Part shown: positions 45,363 through 55,260 of the stretch, piece by piece
How positions within the stretch are numbered: position 1 is the first letter of the stretch
Layout: each line of letters begins with the position of its first letter
Origin: Brevibacillus panacihumi
GTDB taxonomy: Bacteria; Bacillota; Bacilli; Brevibacillales; Brevibacillaceae
Reading direction: 5' to 3'
DNA: 64,000 bases
Assembly (NCBI RefSeq): GCF_003710985.1
Contig: NZ_RHHT01000008.1
Location: 1-64,000 of the forward strand
Notes under the pieces: model-generated
The model's database searches: none
The model's input: the letters and a program-made list of their open reading frames with translations, nothing else
Told to the model about the DNA's origin: nothing
Translations under genes and position numbers: made by a program

Positions 45363-45866
45363 ATGTTGGCAGATCTGCAAAAAGGCGAATACGGCTATAT
45401 AGCCCGTATGGAACGCCATCTCAAACACCCTGTAGAACAGGTGTGGTCCACGTTGACGGAAAACGATAAGCTGGCGCAATGGTTTCCTGAGTTGCGAGTG
45501 AAAGATCTGCGGGAAGGGGGGACCATGATATTCGACATGCAGAATGGTACGTTCGAGGAAATGGTGATCAGCGACTGCAAAGAGCTGGCAGTTTTGGAAT
45601 ATGAATGGGGCGAGGATCGCGTGCGCTTTGAATTGGCGCCAGATTCAGCTGCCGAATGCCGGTTGATTTTCCTTGAGAGGATCAAGAATATCACGGACCA
45701 TACCCCCAAAGACCTCGCTGGCTGGCATGTATGTCTGGATGTCATCGAAGCGCAACTGGATGGGAGGACGCTGGAATCCCGTAAGCAAGAGTGGGAAAAG
45801 TGGTACGAATCCTATAAAAAGCTTACGAGAGAGATTCTTGAAAGCGGGTCGCATGGTCCTTCTTGA
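45363..45866 (+). CDS. SRPBCC/AHSA1-like protein
   Basis: A 167-residue protein of the AHSA1 (Aha1 C-terminal-like) branch of the START/SRPBCC fold. The opening RMERHLKHPVEQVWSTLTEN is followed by LAQWFPELRVKDLREGG, and the end is a Trp-rich helix (LAGWHVCLDVIEAQLDG). The ATG follows GAGGAGGGG. A hydrophobic ligand pocket is expected; no ligand or partner is evident. Confidence 0.87.
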   Translation: MLADLQKGEYGYIARMERHLKHPVEQVWSTLTENDKLAQWFPELRVKDLREGGTMIFDMQNGTFEEMVISDCKELAVLEYEWGEDRVRFELAPDSAAECRLIFLERIKNITDHTPKDLAGWHVCLDVIEAQLDGRTLESRKQEWEKWYESYKKLTREILESGSHGPS

Positions 45867-45910
45867 AGGAATTGGCATCATATTACTATTGACTTGAAGA
45901 GGTGTATTTC

Positions 45911-47605
45911 ATGAAGTTGACGATTGGCAAAAAGCTGGTAGGGTCTTTTTTAGGGATTGCCCTGCTGTTGGTACTGACAGGCCTGATCTCGAGTTATTAT
46001 CTGCAGGAAATTAACCACTCCGGTACAGATTTGATCGGCAGACGGGCATTGATATTGTCGAATGTGCAAAAGATTCAAGCAGAGGTGGCTAAGGAAAGCA
46101 ACAGTCTGAGCGGGTATATACTGACACGGGATCGAGATTTTTTAGATGATATAAAGGTCTCGAACGAAAATGTGACCCGATTAACGACCGAAACGATTTC
46201 TATAGCGAAATTGGGTGGATTTGGCGAGCAATTACAACGTCTGGAAGGGTTGAACCAGGAATTTAAAGAGAAATATGAGCATGTGCTGGGGATGGTTCAG
46301 AGCAATCAATCTTTTGATGCGATCAGATACTATTTTAGGAGCGAGGTTTTGGCGCTGGGAATCGAGATGGACGAGATTGCAGAAGGCCTCGCCAATGAAC
46401 AGCTTGCATCAATGACGGAAGAGAGCCAAAAGAATTCCGAGTTGACGCAAAATGCGATAACGAATGTCGCAGTTCTCAGCATCTTCGCTGTTGTTTTGTC
46501 GGTGTTGATCGGCATATTCAGCTCGCGAATGATCTCCAAACCTATCGTGGCGATCGCAGCAGCAGCAGAACGAATTGCGCAGGGTGATTTAACAACAGAG
46601 AATCTTCAGATCAAGAATCGGGACGAGGTCGGCGTTCTTGCCAGTTCATTTAATCAAATGAAGGAAAATTTGCGCACCTTGGTTGTAGAAATCCATGCCA
46701 GTGCAGAGCACGTAGCGGCTTCCTCTGAAGAATTGATGGCAAGTGCGGAGCAATCCAGTCAAGCGACGGAAATGATCACGCAAACCATCCAGGAAGTTAC
46801 CGCGAGTGCCACCATGCAATCCAAAAATGTATATGAAAGCGTCTCGGCTATCAATGAGATGTCGTCCGGTATCCAGCAAATTGCCTCCAGCGCCCAAGTG
46901 ACATCTGAATTGTCGGTGGAAACGTCCCACAAGGCATTGGAAGGAAATCAGGCGATCATCACCACCGTGCAGCAAATGGATGCTCTTCACCAGACGATGG
47001 ATCATTTAGCAAAGGCCGTCATGGAAATGGAAGGTCATTCGCAGGAAATCGGACATATCGTGGAAGTGATTTCAGAGATCGCAGCACAAACGAACCTTTT
47101 GGCTCTTAATGCAGCGATCGAGGCAGCCAGGGCTGGTGAGCAGGGACGCGGGTTTGCTGTGGTTGCGGATGAAGTTCGTAAACTGGCTGAACAATCTGCT
47201 CAGTCAACTGGACAAATTGCAAACCTGGTCGGAACCATTAAAAACCATACACGTACCGTGGTAGAGTCAATGGAGGTAGGAGTCAAGGAAGTCGATGAGG
47301 GTATCCGAGTCGTCCACACAGCAGGAGCATTGTTTGAGGAAATCAAACAAAACATCGACAAGGTCTCGAACCAGGTACAGGAAATATCTGCAGCGTCGGA
47401 ACAGATGTCTTCCAGTACCACGCAAGTCGTGCATTCGATTGAAGAGATTTCACAGGGCTCCAAAACCGTTGCCTCCGAATCAGAAAATGCATCTGCTTCT
47501 GCCGAAGAACAGTTGGCATCGATAGAGGAGATTACCTCTTCCACTGCTTCTTTGTCCAAAATGGCGGAAGAACTGCAAAGTCTGGTGGGTAGATTCAAAG
47601 TGTAG
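45911..47605 (+). CDS. Methyl-accepting chemotaxis protein
   Basis: A 564-residue chemoreceptor: a first membrane helix at about 10-30, a four-helix-bundle (4HB_MCP) sensor domain to about 185, a second helix ([20 protein letters not shown]), HAMP to about 265, and a signalling domain with the hairpin tip [20 protein letters not shown]. The ATG at 45911 follows AGAGGTG; an in-frame GTG at 45902 overlaps that site. The ligand is unknown. Confidence 0.93.
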   Translation: MKLTIGKKLVGSFLGIALLLVLTGLISSYYLQEINHSGTDLIGRRALILSNVQKIQAEVAKESNSLSGYILTRDRDFLDDIKVSNENVTRLTTETISIAKLGGFGEQLQRLEGLNQEFKEKYEHVLGMVQSNQSFDAIRYYFRSEVLALGIEMDEIAEGLANEQLASMTEESQKNSELTQNAITNVAVLSIFAVVLSVLIGIFSSRMISKPIVAIAAAAERIAQGDLTTENLQIKNRDEVGVLASSFNQMKENLRTLVVEIHASAEHVAASSEELMASAEQSSQATEMITQTIQEVTASATMQSKNVYESVSAINEMSSGIQQIASSAQVTSELSVETSHKALEGNQAIITTVQQMDALHQTMDHLAKAVMEMEGHSQEIGHIVEVISEIAAQTNLLALNAAIEAARAGEQGRGFAVVADEVRKLAEQSAQSTGQIANLVGTIKNHTRTVVESMEVGVKEVDEGIRVVHTAGALFEEIKQNIDKVSNQVQEISAASEQMSSSTTQVVHSIEEISQGSKTVASESENASASAEEQLASIEEITSSTASLSKMAEELQSLVGRFKV

Positions 47606-47681
47606 GGTTATTGGATGATGTGAATAACTAACCGATGGTTACGATTGCGTTTCAGGGAAGAGGGCAGAAGTGGGCATGTTT

Positions 47682-47690
47682 TGGTATAAT
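47682..47690 (+). promoter_or_regulatory. Extended -10 promoter of the PhnA-like gene
   Basis: TGGTATAAT is a perfect extended -10. The -35 position (GGGCAG) is poor. The start codon lies 47 bp on, behind TAGGAG. Confidence 0.6.
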
Positions 47691-47737
47691 GGAAGATCGT
47701 TGAAGCAATACAAATAACCTTAGGAGAATAAAATACC

Positions 47738-48079
47738 ATGACTACTTTTCCGAATTGCCCAAAATGCAATTCCGCCTATACCTATGAAGACGGCAATCAT
47801 CTGGTCTGCCCTGAATGTGCCCATGAATGGATGGCAGGCTCCGAAATGGCGAGCAGCGAAGATGAGAGGGTTGTAAAGGATGCGCACGGCAACATCCTGC
47901 AAGACGGAGATAGTGTAACGGTTATCAAGGATCTGAAAGTGAAGGGCAGCTCCTCCGTCCTGAAGATCGGAACGAGAGTGAAAAATATTCGTCTCGTGGA
48001 TGGCGACCATAATATCGATTGCAAAATTGATGGCTTTGGCGCGATGCAGCTAAAATCTGAATTTGTGAAGAAGATATAG
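47738..48079 (+). CDS. PhnA/YjdM-like zinc-ribbon protein
   Basis: A 113-residue protein with an N-terminal zinc ribbon ([21 protein letters not shown]) and the PhnA-family C-terminal domain ([20 protein letters not shown]). Despite the historical phosphonate name, the family's role is unclear and the sequence does not show phosphonatase activity. It has its own promoter and terminator. Confidence 0.9.
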   Translation: MTTFPNCPKCNSAYTYEDGNHLVCPECAHEWMAGSEMASSEDERVVKDAHGNILQDGDSVTVIKDLKVKGSSSVLKIGTRVKNIRLVDGDHNIDCKIDGFGAMQLKSEFVKKI

Positions 48080-48104
48080 GAAGGAACCATATCGATTGTT
48101 GACT

Positions 48105-48135
48105 GATCCCCTGGGTAAAAGGGGGTCTTTTGTTT
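48105..48135 (+). terminator. Intrinsic terminator of the PhnA-like gene
   Basis: Stem GATCCCC / GGGGGTC with a GGGTAAAA-type loop leads into TTTTGTTTT. Confidence 0.75.
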
Positions 48136-48219
48136 TCGAACAATTAACAGCCCCCCTCGGATTGTTTTTTGGTTAGAATGGAAGGATGATAAGCGAGTTG
48201 GTTGGAAAGGGTGTCATAG

Positions 48220-50421
48220 ATGAGCAAAACACTAGTACTGGCTGAGAAGCCCTCCGTTGGTCGGGACATCGCCAGGGTCTTGCAGTGTTCCAAAAAAGGA
48301 AACGGTTATTTTGAGGGAAACCAATATATCGTCACATGGGCTTTGGGACATCTCGTCACATTGGCTGATCCGGAAGTATACGGACAGCAGTACAGTTCAT
48401 GGAGAATCGAGGATTTGCCGATCATGCCGTCCCCGTTGCGGCTGGTGATCATCAAGGAAAGCAATAAGCAGTTTCATGCAGTGAAACAACAAATGAAGCG
48501 AAACGACGTAAAAGAGATCGTCATTGCGACCGATGCAGGCCGCGAGGGAGAGCTTGTCGCTCGCTGGATCATCGAGATGGCGCACGTGAACAAGCCGATC
48601 AAGCGTCTGTGGATTTCTTCCGTGACCGATAAAGCGATCCGCGACGGGTTTCGCAATCTGAAGGACGGCAAGGCGTACGACAATCTGTATGCTTCCGCCG
48701 CAGCTCGTGCAGAGGCAGACTGGCTGGTCGGAATTAATGCTACACGGGCTTTGACCTGCAAGCATAACGCGCAGCTTTCCTGCGGCCGTGTCCAGACTCC
48801 GACACTGGCGATTGTCGCCAAAAGAGAGGAAGAGATCCGTCAATTTACCCCGAAGCCGTATTACGGATTGACCGCAGTGGCACAGGGACCGATTCAGCTT
48901 CAATGGCAGGACCCGGAGACGAAGGACGTCAAATCCTTTTCCAAGGAGAAAATGGATCGACTGCTGGCGTCGCTCAAACAAGAGCAGAGCGCAGAGGTGA
49001 TCGAGGTCACCAAAGCACACAAGAAAACCTTCGCCCCGCAGCTGTATGACCTGACCGAGCTGCAGCGGGACGCCAACCGGATCTTCGGCTTTTCGGCAAA
49101 AGAGACCTTGTCGATCATGCAAGGGCTCTACGAGCATCACAAGGTTGTGACATACCCGCGGACGGACTCGCGGTATCTCTCGGCAGACATCGTAGATACC
49201 CTGCCAGATCGGGTCAAGGCTGTGCAGATGAAGCCATATGCGCCGCTCGCCGCCAAGGTGCTGCGCGCGCCGATCAAAGCCAACAAATCCTTCGTGGACG
49301 ACAGCAAGGTATCGGATCACCATGCGATCATCCCGACCGAGCAATCCGTTCTGCTCAGTGATTTGAGCGATAGGGAGCGCAAAATTTTCGATCTCGTGGT
49401 AAAACGCTTTTTGGCGGTTTTGTTCCCTGCCTTCGAATACGAGCAAACCACGATCCAGGCGAAAATAGGCAGTGAGCGGTTTATCGCCAGGGGGAAAATC
49501 GTTCTTGCCCAAGGCTGGCGGGAAGTCTATGACTACGACGTCGAGGACGAGGACAGCAAAAGCGGCGTATCGGAGCAGACTTTGCCGAAAATCGAAAAAG
49601 GAGACCGCCTGCGCCTCCAGTCTGTATCGCAGACCAAGGGCGAGACGAAGCCGCCGGAGCCTTTCACAGAAGCCACGCTGTTGAGCGCGATGGAAAATCC
49701 CGCGAGATACATGGCGAACGAGAGTAAAGAATTGATCAAAACGATTGGTGAGACAGGCGGACTGGGTACTGTAGCGACTCGCGCCGACGTCATCGAGAAG
49801 CTTTTTAACAGCTTCCTCTTTGAAAAGCGCGGAAAGCACATCTTCGTTACAGCAAAAGGAAAGCAGCTTCTGGAGCTTGTCCCCGATGACTTGCAATCGC
49901 CAACGCTGACCGCCCAGTGGGAGCAGAAGCTCGGCGCCATCGCCAAAGGGAGCCTGAACAAGCAAGCGTTTATCAGCGACATCAAAACCTACGCGAAAAC
50001 GGTCGTGCAGCAGATCAAAAACAGTGAAAAGACCTTTCGCCATGACAATCTGACCAGAAGCAAGTGCCCGGAATGCGGCAAGCATTTGCTGGAGGTAAAC
50101 GGAAAGCGGGGCAAAATGCTGGTATGCCAGGACCGGGAGTGTGGCTACCGCAAAAACATTGCCAAGCAGACGAATGCCAGATGTCCAAAATGCCACAAAA
50201 GGCTGGAGCTGCAAGGTCAGGGTGAGGGCCAAACCTTCGTTTGCGTTTGTGGACATAGAGAGAAGCTGACCACCTTCCAGGAGCGAAGAGAGAAGGAAAA
50301 AGGGAGCAAAATATCCAAAAAAGAGGTTGCAAAATTCCTGAAGTCCCAGGAGAAGGATGTGGACGAAGGGATCAACACGGCGTTGAAGGATGCGTTGTCG
50401 AAGTTAAAATTTGATGAATAG
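48220..50421 (+). CDS. topB: DNA topoisomerase III
   Basis: A 733-residue type IA topoisomerase that passes single strands to relax or decatenate DNA. The Toprim domain shows LVLAEKPSVGRDIA and ATDAGREGEL; the catalytic tyrosine is in VTYPRTDSRYL near residue 312. Two C-terminal zinc-ribbon units follow (CPECGKHLLEV with CQDRECGY, then CPKCHKRLEL with CVCG). The ATG follows GAAAGGG. Length is normal for Firmicute TopB. Confidence 0.96.
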   Translation: MSKTLVLAEKPSVGRDIARVLQCSKKGNGYFEGNQYIVTWALGHLVTLADPEVYGQQYSSWRIEDLPIMPSPLRLVIIKESNKQFHAVKQQMKRNDVKEIVIATDAGREGELVARWIIEMAHVNKPIKRLWISSVTDKAIRDGFRNLKDGKAYDNLYASAAARAEADWLVGINATRALTCKHNAQLSCGRVQTPTLAIVAKREEEIRQFTPKPYYGLTAVAQGPIQLQWQDPETKDVKSFSKEKMDRLLASLKQEQSAEVIEVTKAHKKTFAPQLYDLTELQRDANRIFGFSAKETLSIMQGLYEHHKVVTYPRTDSRYLSADIVDTLPDRVKAVQMKPYAPLAAKVLRAPIKANKSFVDDSKVSDHHAIIPTEQSVLLSDLSDRERKIFDLVVKRFLAVLFPAFEYEQTTIQAKIGSERFIARGKIVLAQGWREVYDYDVEDEDSKSGVSEQTLPKIEKGDRLRLQSVSQTKGETKPPEPFTEATLLSAMENPARYMANESKELIKTIGETGGLGTVATRADVIEKLFNSFLFEKRGKHIFVTAKGKQLLELVPDDLQSPTLTAQWEQKLGAIAKGSLNKQAFISDIKTYAKTVVQQIKNSEKTFRHDNLTRSKCPECGKHLLEVNGKRGKMLVCQDRECGYRKNIAKQTNARCPKCHKRLELQGQGEGQTFVCVCGHREKLTTFQERREKEKGSKISKKEVAKFLKSQEKDVDEGINTALKDALSKLKFDE

Positions 50422-50444
50422 AATGGGCAAGATTCAATTGAGCA

Positions 50445-50472
50445 GCCACTCCAACATGCGGAGTGGCTTTTT
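50445..50472 (+). terminator. Intrinsic terminator of topB
   Basis: A perfect 8-bp stem GCCACTCC / GGAGTGGC with a 7-nt loop is followed by five T. Confidence 0.9.
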
Positions 50473-50481
50473 GCTTGCCGA

Positions 50482-52404
50482 TTAGGAGATGCGAACCTTG
50501 CCGATAGCCTGAAGAGCTTCCTGCAGATCCTCAAGCTCTTTGGTGATTTTTGAAAATCCTGCGATCTCGGGGATGTGCTTTTTGGCTGGGGCTCGCTCTT
50601 GTTCGGCGGCTTTTGCCATTGTTTCAAACACAAGCAGGAATTGGGACATGATTTCATCCGAAAGCATCGGCCGGTTCGGGTATTTCATGCTGGATTCAAG
50701 CAGATACGCCAGCTGTTCAATGGAGAACATGGCTGGCCACAGACGTTCCAGTGCATGTTTGTTGCTGGGGATCTCCCCCAAAGCTGTGGTGTAGACGATT
50801 TTTAAATTGGTTACATTGGTTTGCAGCTTGCTTCGCTCCATCGATCCATGATGTCCTGCCTCTCGCTCGGAAAACAGGGCGAACAGCAGGTGTTGTTCAC
50901 TTCGAATTGTTTTTGCCATGAAATGGGGAAGCCAGTTGGAAGCTTGTCGCGAGCCTACCAGCAAGGTTCCGATCAGGCCGATCGTGACGCCTGTCACGAC
51001 GTCGATGATCCTCGCTGTGGCAAAATAGCCAAAGCTGTGCAGAGGAGAGGTGCTTTCTGCCATCAGCAGGGAATTGGATGTGATAAATAGCGCCGCGATC
51101 CCGTAGTTAAAGACAATCGCAAGCTCTGTAAGTGCGGTAAACAGGAGGATAGCGATGACGATCACGATCCCCTCAGGCTTCACCCAAAGGATCAGGGTAG
51201 CAATGATGACCCCTATGATCGTACCGATTGAACGCTGAATCGCACGGTGAAAGGTAGCCACGATCGTAGAACCTGACATCACAGCCGCACAGGATAAAGG
51301 AACCCAATAAGAGTGATGAAAATGAAAGGAATTGGCTATGAAAGCAGCTACGGAGAGGACTACCCCATATTTGACAGCGGTAAAGAATACAATGGAGTTT
51401 TTATCAAAGGCTCCCATTACAGTCGTCCAGGGAGATGGCTTGGAAAGGGGGATTGCACGATCGATCCGGGAAATAGGCTCCTTTACCAAGTCATGAGCAT
51501 GATCGACCAAGGAAATCAACCGCTCGATGCCTTTGTCCGCCGGTTTGGGCCAGCGGGCTTTGCTCGCGTGGCGGCATTTTTTCGGATCAATCGAAGTGGC
51601 GATCAGTCGGACCGCAGCCCCGATTTCCGGCGGAAGCCGATCGCTGCTCTCCTCCCCATGCTCAAGAACTTCCAAGAATATCGTATTGGCCTGCTCATGT
51701 AAAAGCAGCAGCCTTTTATAATGATCGGAGCTGCGCCAGGATAGATGCCCGGCGAGAAGCGCATCATCGGCTGTTTTCAGCGCGGACATCAGTTTTTGCC
51801 TCGCTTCGTGAAATTGTTTTGTCCCAACTGCATCCAAAAAACCGGCAAGCAAGGTGTAGGCTTTCTGTACAGCGATGGTTTCAGGACCATGGGGATTGAA
51901 AAACCAACCCATCATGCCTAGAAGCCAGGCTAACGCGCCTCCTAAAAAAACAAGCCCTGCACGCAAGGGAGCGAGCGACGGGTCGATTGGCATTCCAGTA
52001 GACATCAAAAATCCCAAAACAAAAAATATCGCAGAGGGTCCCGGGATTTTGAAAGCGCCGAAGATGAATACCGCAATCATTCCAATCAAACCAACAGCAA
52101 TTGCTGCCGCAAACGGGAGGGGAGCAAGCAAAGTCCCCAAGCCAACGGAGAAGGACATTCCCAGAAGGCAAAAGAAAAGCTTTTTGGCTCTATGGGCATA
52201 CGGCACATTGAACGTGTAGAGGTAGGTGAAGCTTCCGATTCCCGCAATCAATCCATACGGCAAATTTCCGAGCAGCAATCCCACCAGGACTGGCAATCCA
52301 GCGCATACTCCCGCACTGATGGCTTTTTCCCAAGGGAGAGGGCTTTTCTTGATGGCAAACGCCTGCATGACTGTCGTGCTGAACATTCCGTTCTTTTTTT
52401 GCAT
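50482..52404 (-). CDS. FUSC-family integral membrane protein, putative exporter
   Basis: A 640-residue protein with two blocks of about five or six membrane helices (residues 25-170 and 345-475) separated by a soluble segment, the FUSC/YccS/aromatic-acid exporter layout. SYWVPLSCAAVMSGSTIVAT in the second block is typical. The start at 52404 has AAGGCG eight bases upstream. It is divergent from the YdeI-like gene, with a perfect palindrome between. The substrate is not known. Confidence 0.85.
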   Translation of the reverse strand: MQKKNGMFSTTVMQAFAIKKSPLPWEKAISAGVCAGLPVLVGLLLGNLPYGLIAGIGSFTYLYTFNVPYAHRAKKLFFCLLGMSFSVGLGTLLAPLPFAAAIAVGLIGMIAVFIFGAFKIPGPSAIFFVLGFLMSTGMPIDPSLAPLRAGLVFLGGALAWLLGMMGWFFNPHGPETIAVQKAYTLLAGFLDAVGTKQFHEARQKLMSALKTADDALLAGHLSWRSSDHYKRLLLLHEQANTIFLEVLEHGEESSDRLPPEIGAAVRLIATSIDPKKCRHASKARWPKPADKGIERLISLVDHAHDLVKEPISRIDRAIPLSKPSPWTTVMGAFDKNSIVFFTAVKYGVVLSVAAFIANSFHFHHSYWVPLSCAAVMSGSTIVATFHRAIQRSIGTIIGVIIATLILWVKPEGIVIVIAILLFTALTELAIVFNYGIAALFITSNSLLMAESTSPLHSFGYFATARIIDVVTGVTIGLIGTLLVGSRQASNWLPHFMAKTIRSEQHLLFALFSEREAGHHGSMERSKLQTNVTNLKIVYTTALGEIPSNKHALERLWPAMFSIEQLAYLLESSMKYPNRPMLSDEIMSQFLLVFETMAKAAEQERAPAKKHIPEIAGFSKITKELEDLQEALQAIGKVRIS

Positions 52405-52442
52405 TTCCTGGTCGCCTTTCTAGCTCGTCGAGTTCGAGGTAA

Positions 52443-52460
52443 AATAGTAACGTTACTATT
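52443..52460. promoter_or_regulatory. Perfect 18-bp palindrome, likely operator
   Basis: AATAGTAACGTTACTATT is a perfect palindrome, 38 bp from the FUSC start and 46 bp from the YdeI-like start. It resembles a TetR- or MarR-type operator controlling both divergent genes; no regulator gene is adjacent. Confidence 0.65.
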
Positions 52461-52506
52461 CCTCTTTTTCCAATTCCCAATACTTGGGGTGAAAGGAGCA
52501 AGCCCA

Positions 52507-53184
52507 GTGAACTCTTCGAAAGGCATCATTGAGAAATTAAGCCTTGCCAAGTACCCAACCAAAGCCATCCTTCATATCCCGGAAGATATCCATGAATTTG
52601 CGGGAATGGACTTTGATACAACCTTGCAAAAAGAGCAATACGATTTGATTTTCATCTTTGTCTTTCATTTGGAGGACCTCAAGAAGCATGTGCAGGAAGT
52701 GATTGAGAAGCAATACCTGGCCGATAAAGGGTACCTCTACTTCGCTTACCCGAAAAAGAACAATCCTCAGTATACGGAGTACATCGACCGGGACAGCATC
52801 TTTCCGGCCATGTCAGTGGATGACGAGGGGTTCGTGGAAGGAAGCCGCATCAAGTTTGCCAGAATGGTGAGTTTTAATGAAGTGTTTACCGTGATCGGAT
52901 TAAAGGCAGAGCCAGCCAAAGCCAAAAAAGCGGCAAACCCGCCAAAAAGCCAGTCTGTGAATGATTACATTGAGCATGTCGAGGACATCAAGAAATATTT
53001 GAGCGATAAAAAAGAATTGTTGAGGATCTACAACGAACTGACCTTTGGCTATCAAAAAGACTGGGCGCGTTATGTCTACAGTGCGAAAAAAGCAGAGACC
53101 CAGGAAAAACGTTTGGCAGAGATGGAGACAGTCTTGGCGGAAGGCTATAAAACGATCGAGCTGTATAAAAGAGCGAAAAGGTAA
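52507..53184 (+). CDS. YdeI/OmpD-associated (bacteriocin-protection-like) protein
   Basis: A 225-residue protein whose C-terminal segment (RYVYSAKKAETQEKRLAEME) is the YdeI/OmdA signature; the N-terminal part resembles DUF3052-like domains. The GTG at 52507 follows GAAAGGAG; the frame is open upstream to 52192, but that part runs antisense to the FUSC gene and is unlikely to be translated. The cellular role is uncertain. It shares the palindrome at 52443 with the FUSC gene. Confidence 0.78.
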   Translation: MNSSKGIIEKLSLAKYPTKAILHIPEDIHEFAGMDFDTTLQKEQYDLIFIFVFHLEDLKKHVQEVIEKQYLADKGYLYFAYPKKNNPQYTEYIDRDSIFPAMSVDDEGFVEGSRIKFARMVSFNEVFTVIGLKAEPAKAKKAANPPKSQSVNDYIEHVEDIKKYLSDKKELLRIYNELTFGYQKDWARYVYSAKKAETQEKRLAEMETVLAEGYKTIELYKRAKR

Positions 53185-53205
53185 AGACACAGCATACGCT
53201 AAGAA

Positions 53206-53236
53206 AACCACTCCCAGAAAAGGAGTGGTTTTTTGT
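53206..53236. terminator. Bidirectional terminator between convergent genes
   Basis: Stem AACCACTCC / GGAGTGGTT with a short A-rich loop is flanked by A and T runs, so it can stop both the YdeI-like gene and the convergent sulfatase gene. Confidence 0.85.
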
Positions 53237-53252
53237 TGGCACAAAGTAAAAG

Positions 53253-55001
53253 TCATTCCTCCAGACCTGCTTGCACCGGATACAGTCGCTTTAGCTTCCG
53301 CTGTTCCTCCAGCAGATGCATCATCCAGTCCAGAACTTCAAAAGTATCGGTTGTAGCGTAAGCGGGATGGGCGAGGTTGCGGGTTTCCAGTGGATCATCG
53401 GTGATATTGTACAGCTCGAATTCGTCTGGTACGGGCTGTGTTCGATCCTGCGCCACCCAACAGATCTCCTCCTCGCTCCGGCCACCTTTCATCGGGACGA
53501 ATGCTTCATCCTGCACACCTGGCTGGCTCCAGAATTGGGGGTTGTCAAAGTAGCGGGAGAACTTCCACAGTTCCTGTCTGCCCTCTCGGTGCAGGGCTGC
53601 GATGACGGTTTCGACATGGTTGGGCTGGATGACTGCGGGATACGGCTGTCCCAGAGGGTTGATTTGATGCTGGCCGCGAGTCACATCGTCATCGCTCATA
53701 AAATAAATGGGTTCTTCGGCTATGTCCGCCGCGTCGTTGCCCAGAATGACAGGCGCCAGATCACGCCCCACGAAAGGATGGACCTCGGTAAAGGTGCTCT
53801 GTAATTGATTCTGGAGCGAGGGGATATCTGCTTGGGCAAGTCCGAGCATGGTGGGCAACAGGTCCACATGGCTGGTCAGGGTGAGGACGTCATGATGCCG
53901 GGAAAAGAGTCGAGGGTTATGGATGATCAATGGCACATGGAGCATTTCTTCGTAGGCACAGTACCATTTTTGGTGGAGGCCTCCATGTGCCCCGAGCAGA
54001 TCGCCGTGGTCAGAGGTAAACAAGACGATTGTATTTTCATAAAAGGAAGAGCGAATCAGGGCTTGCAGCACCTTCCATATTTCCTGATCGGCGTTTTTTT
54101 GCAATTGATAGTAAAGCTTGCGATAAAACGCCTGATCGAAAATCGGCTGCAGGGCCCGCGGATAAATATCGCGATAGCTGGCTTGGCAGCGAGGTTTGAT
54201 ATGCAAGGATTCGTCAAAAGTTGGCGGAGGAGGGACATCGGGCATCGGCTCCACCTCGAAGCGAAATACAGGGAGATGTGCCGTAATCGCGCCATACAGA
54301 ACGATATCATGAGGATTTACAAAAGATGCAACGACAAGCCAGGGCAATGCATCGGGGTCCTGGTATTTCTGCCTATCGAGCGCTTCGATCAGCTCCACGA
54401 CTTCAGCAGCGAAGACGACATCCCGCCCGCTTAGGCCAATGGCTGCGGAGGAACCGGAATTGCGCGGGTTTTTTCCATGCGGTTCCGGGCCGACCCATCC
54501 GGAAAATCCGTAGCCCTCCAATCGATTCGCTCGCAGATACAACTCCACCTTTTCTCTGTCCGGTACGCCGGTGACAGGATCGTAGCTCGGTACGCTGGCA
54601 TGTGTACCGGGTACGATCACATCTTCATAGGAGAAATGCCATTTGCCTTTATAGTAGGTCTGGTATCCGGCAGCTCGAAAATAGTCGCCCATCGTAGGAA
54701 CGGTGTTCCGATCCAGCCAAAACATATCGGAGTCGAACGGACCTTTTGCAACTCCAGTCGTCTGAGTAACACCGTGCAAGGAAGGATATTGTCCTGTGAA
54801 AAGGGTGGCGCGACTTGGGCAGCAGGCTGCGCTCCCGATATAGTGCCGATGGAATTCCAACCCGTGAGAGCGCAAAAGCTGCAGGGCCTTACGATTTTTT
54901 TTGTTCCACTCGCGTACTTCCAAGCTTTCATAGACAGGAGGGTACCGTTCCTCGTCTACGAGAATCACGAGAAAATTAGGCTGCACATCAGGTTTCGACA
55001 T
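53253..55001 (-). CDS. Sulfatase (alkaline-phosphatase superfamily)
   Basis: A 582-residue sulfatase. The formylglycine motif C-x-P-x-R is present as CCPSRATLFTG (Cys60), metal residues are in ILVDEE and FTSDHGDLLGAHG, and the usual GDYFRAAGYQTYYKGKWH segment is intact. No signal peptide is visible, so it is probably cytosolic. The ATG at 55001 is preferred over an in-frame GTG at 55007. The substrate, a sulfate ester, cannot be told. Confidence 0.9.
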   Translation of the reverse strand: MSKPDVQPNFLVILVDEERYPPVYESLEVREWNKKNRKALQLLRSHGLEFHRHYIGSAACCPSRATLFTGQYPSLHGVTQTTGVAKGPFDSDMFWLDRNTVPTMGDYFRAAGYQTYYKGKWHFSYEDVIVPGTHASVPSYDPVTGVPDREKVELYLRANRLEGYGFSGWVGPEPHGKNPRNSGSSAAIGLSGRDVVFAAEVVELIEALDRQKYQDPDALPWLVVASFVNPHDIVLYGAITAHLPVFRFEVEPMPDVPPPPTFDESLHIKPRCQASYRDIYPRALQPIFDQAFYRKLYYQLQKNADQEIWKVLQALIRSSFYENTIVLFTSDHGDLLGAHGGLHQKWYCAYEEMLHVPLIIHNPRLFSRHHDVLTLTSHVDLLPTMLGLAQADIPSLQNQLQSTFTEVHPFVGRDLAPVILGNDAADIAEEPIYFMSDDDVTRGQHQINPLGQPYPAVIQPNHVETVIAALHREGRQELWKFSRYFDNPQFWSQPGVQDEAFVPMKGGRSEEEICWVAQDRTQPVPDEFELYNITDDPLETRNLAHPAYATTDTFEVLDWMMHLLEEQRKLKRLYPVQAGLEE

Positions 55002-55137
55002 GATCACACATCCCAGGGAAGATTTTTACATTAGGCTATGTGACGGAGTAGTGTATTTTTCCAAAAAGTCAAAAGCAAAGGCATATCCAGCGCGCTGCCT
55101 TTCAGATTTTATTCAGAACCGGACAGTAGAATCAGGT

Positions 55138-55160
55138 GCTGTTGGGTGAAATCCCACAGC
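55138..55160 (+). other. Hairpin in the sulfatase/beta-helix intergenic region
   Basis: GCTGT-T-GGG pairs CCC-ACAGC around a TGAAAT loop. It lies between divergent genes, and neither a T run nor a known riboswitch core accompanies it. Confidence 0.35.
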
Positions 55161-55260
55161 TTTACCCTCTTTGTTCCTTGAAAAATTTCGCCTATGGTTT
55201 CAGCGGAGTTTACAATACAATATATGGTAGAAAGTCGGGGGCTGTCAGGGAGGCATCGGT

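Noticed and set aside
47738-48079. A phosphonate-degradation role for the PhnA-like gene.
   Set aside because: The family name is historical; no phosphonate genes or catalytic motifs are nearby.
52192-52506. A 105-codon N-terminal extension of the YdeI-like protein.
   Set aside because: It runs antisense through the FUSC gene and the divergent promoter region, while GTG 52507 has a good ribosome site.
55131-55170. GGTGCTGTTGGGTGAAATCCCACAGC-like stretch resembling part of a cobalamin or c-di-GMP riboswitch.
   Set aside because: Only a short hairpin resembles it; the conserved cores, multi-stem layout and expression platform of those riboswitches are missing.
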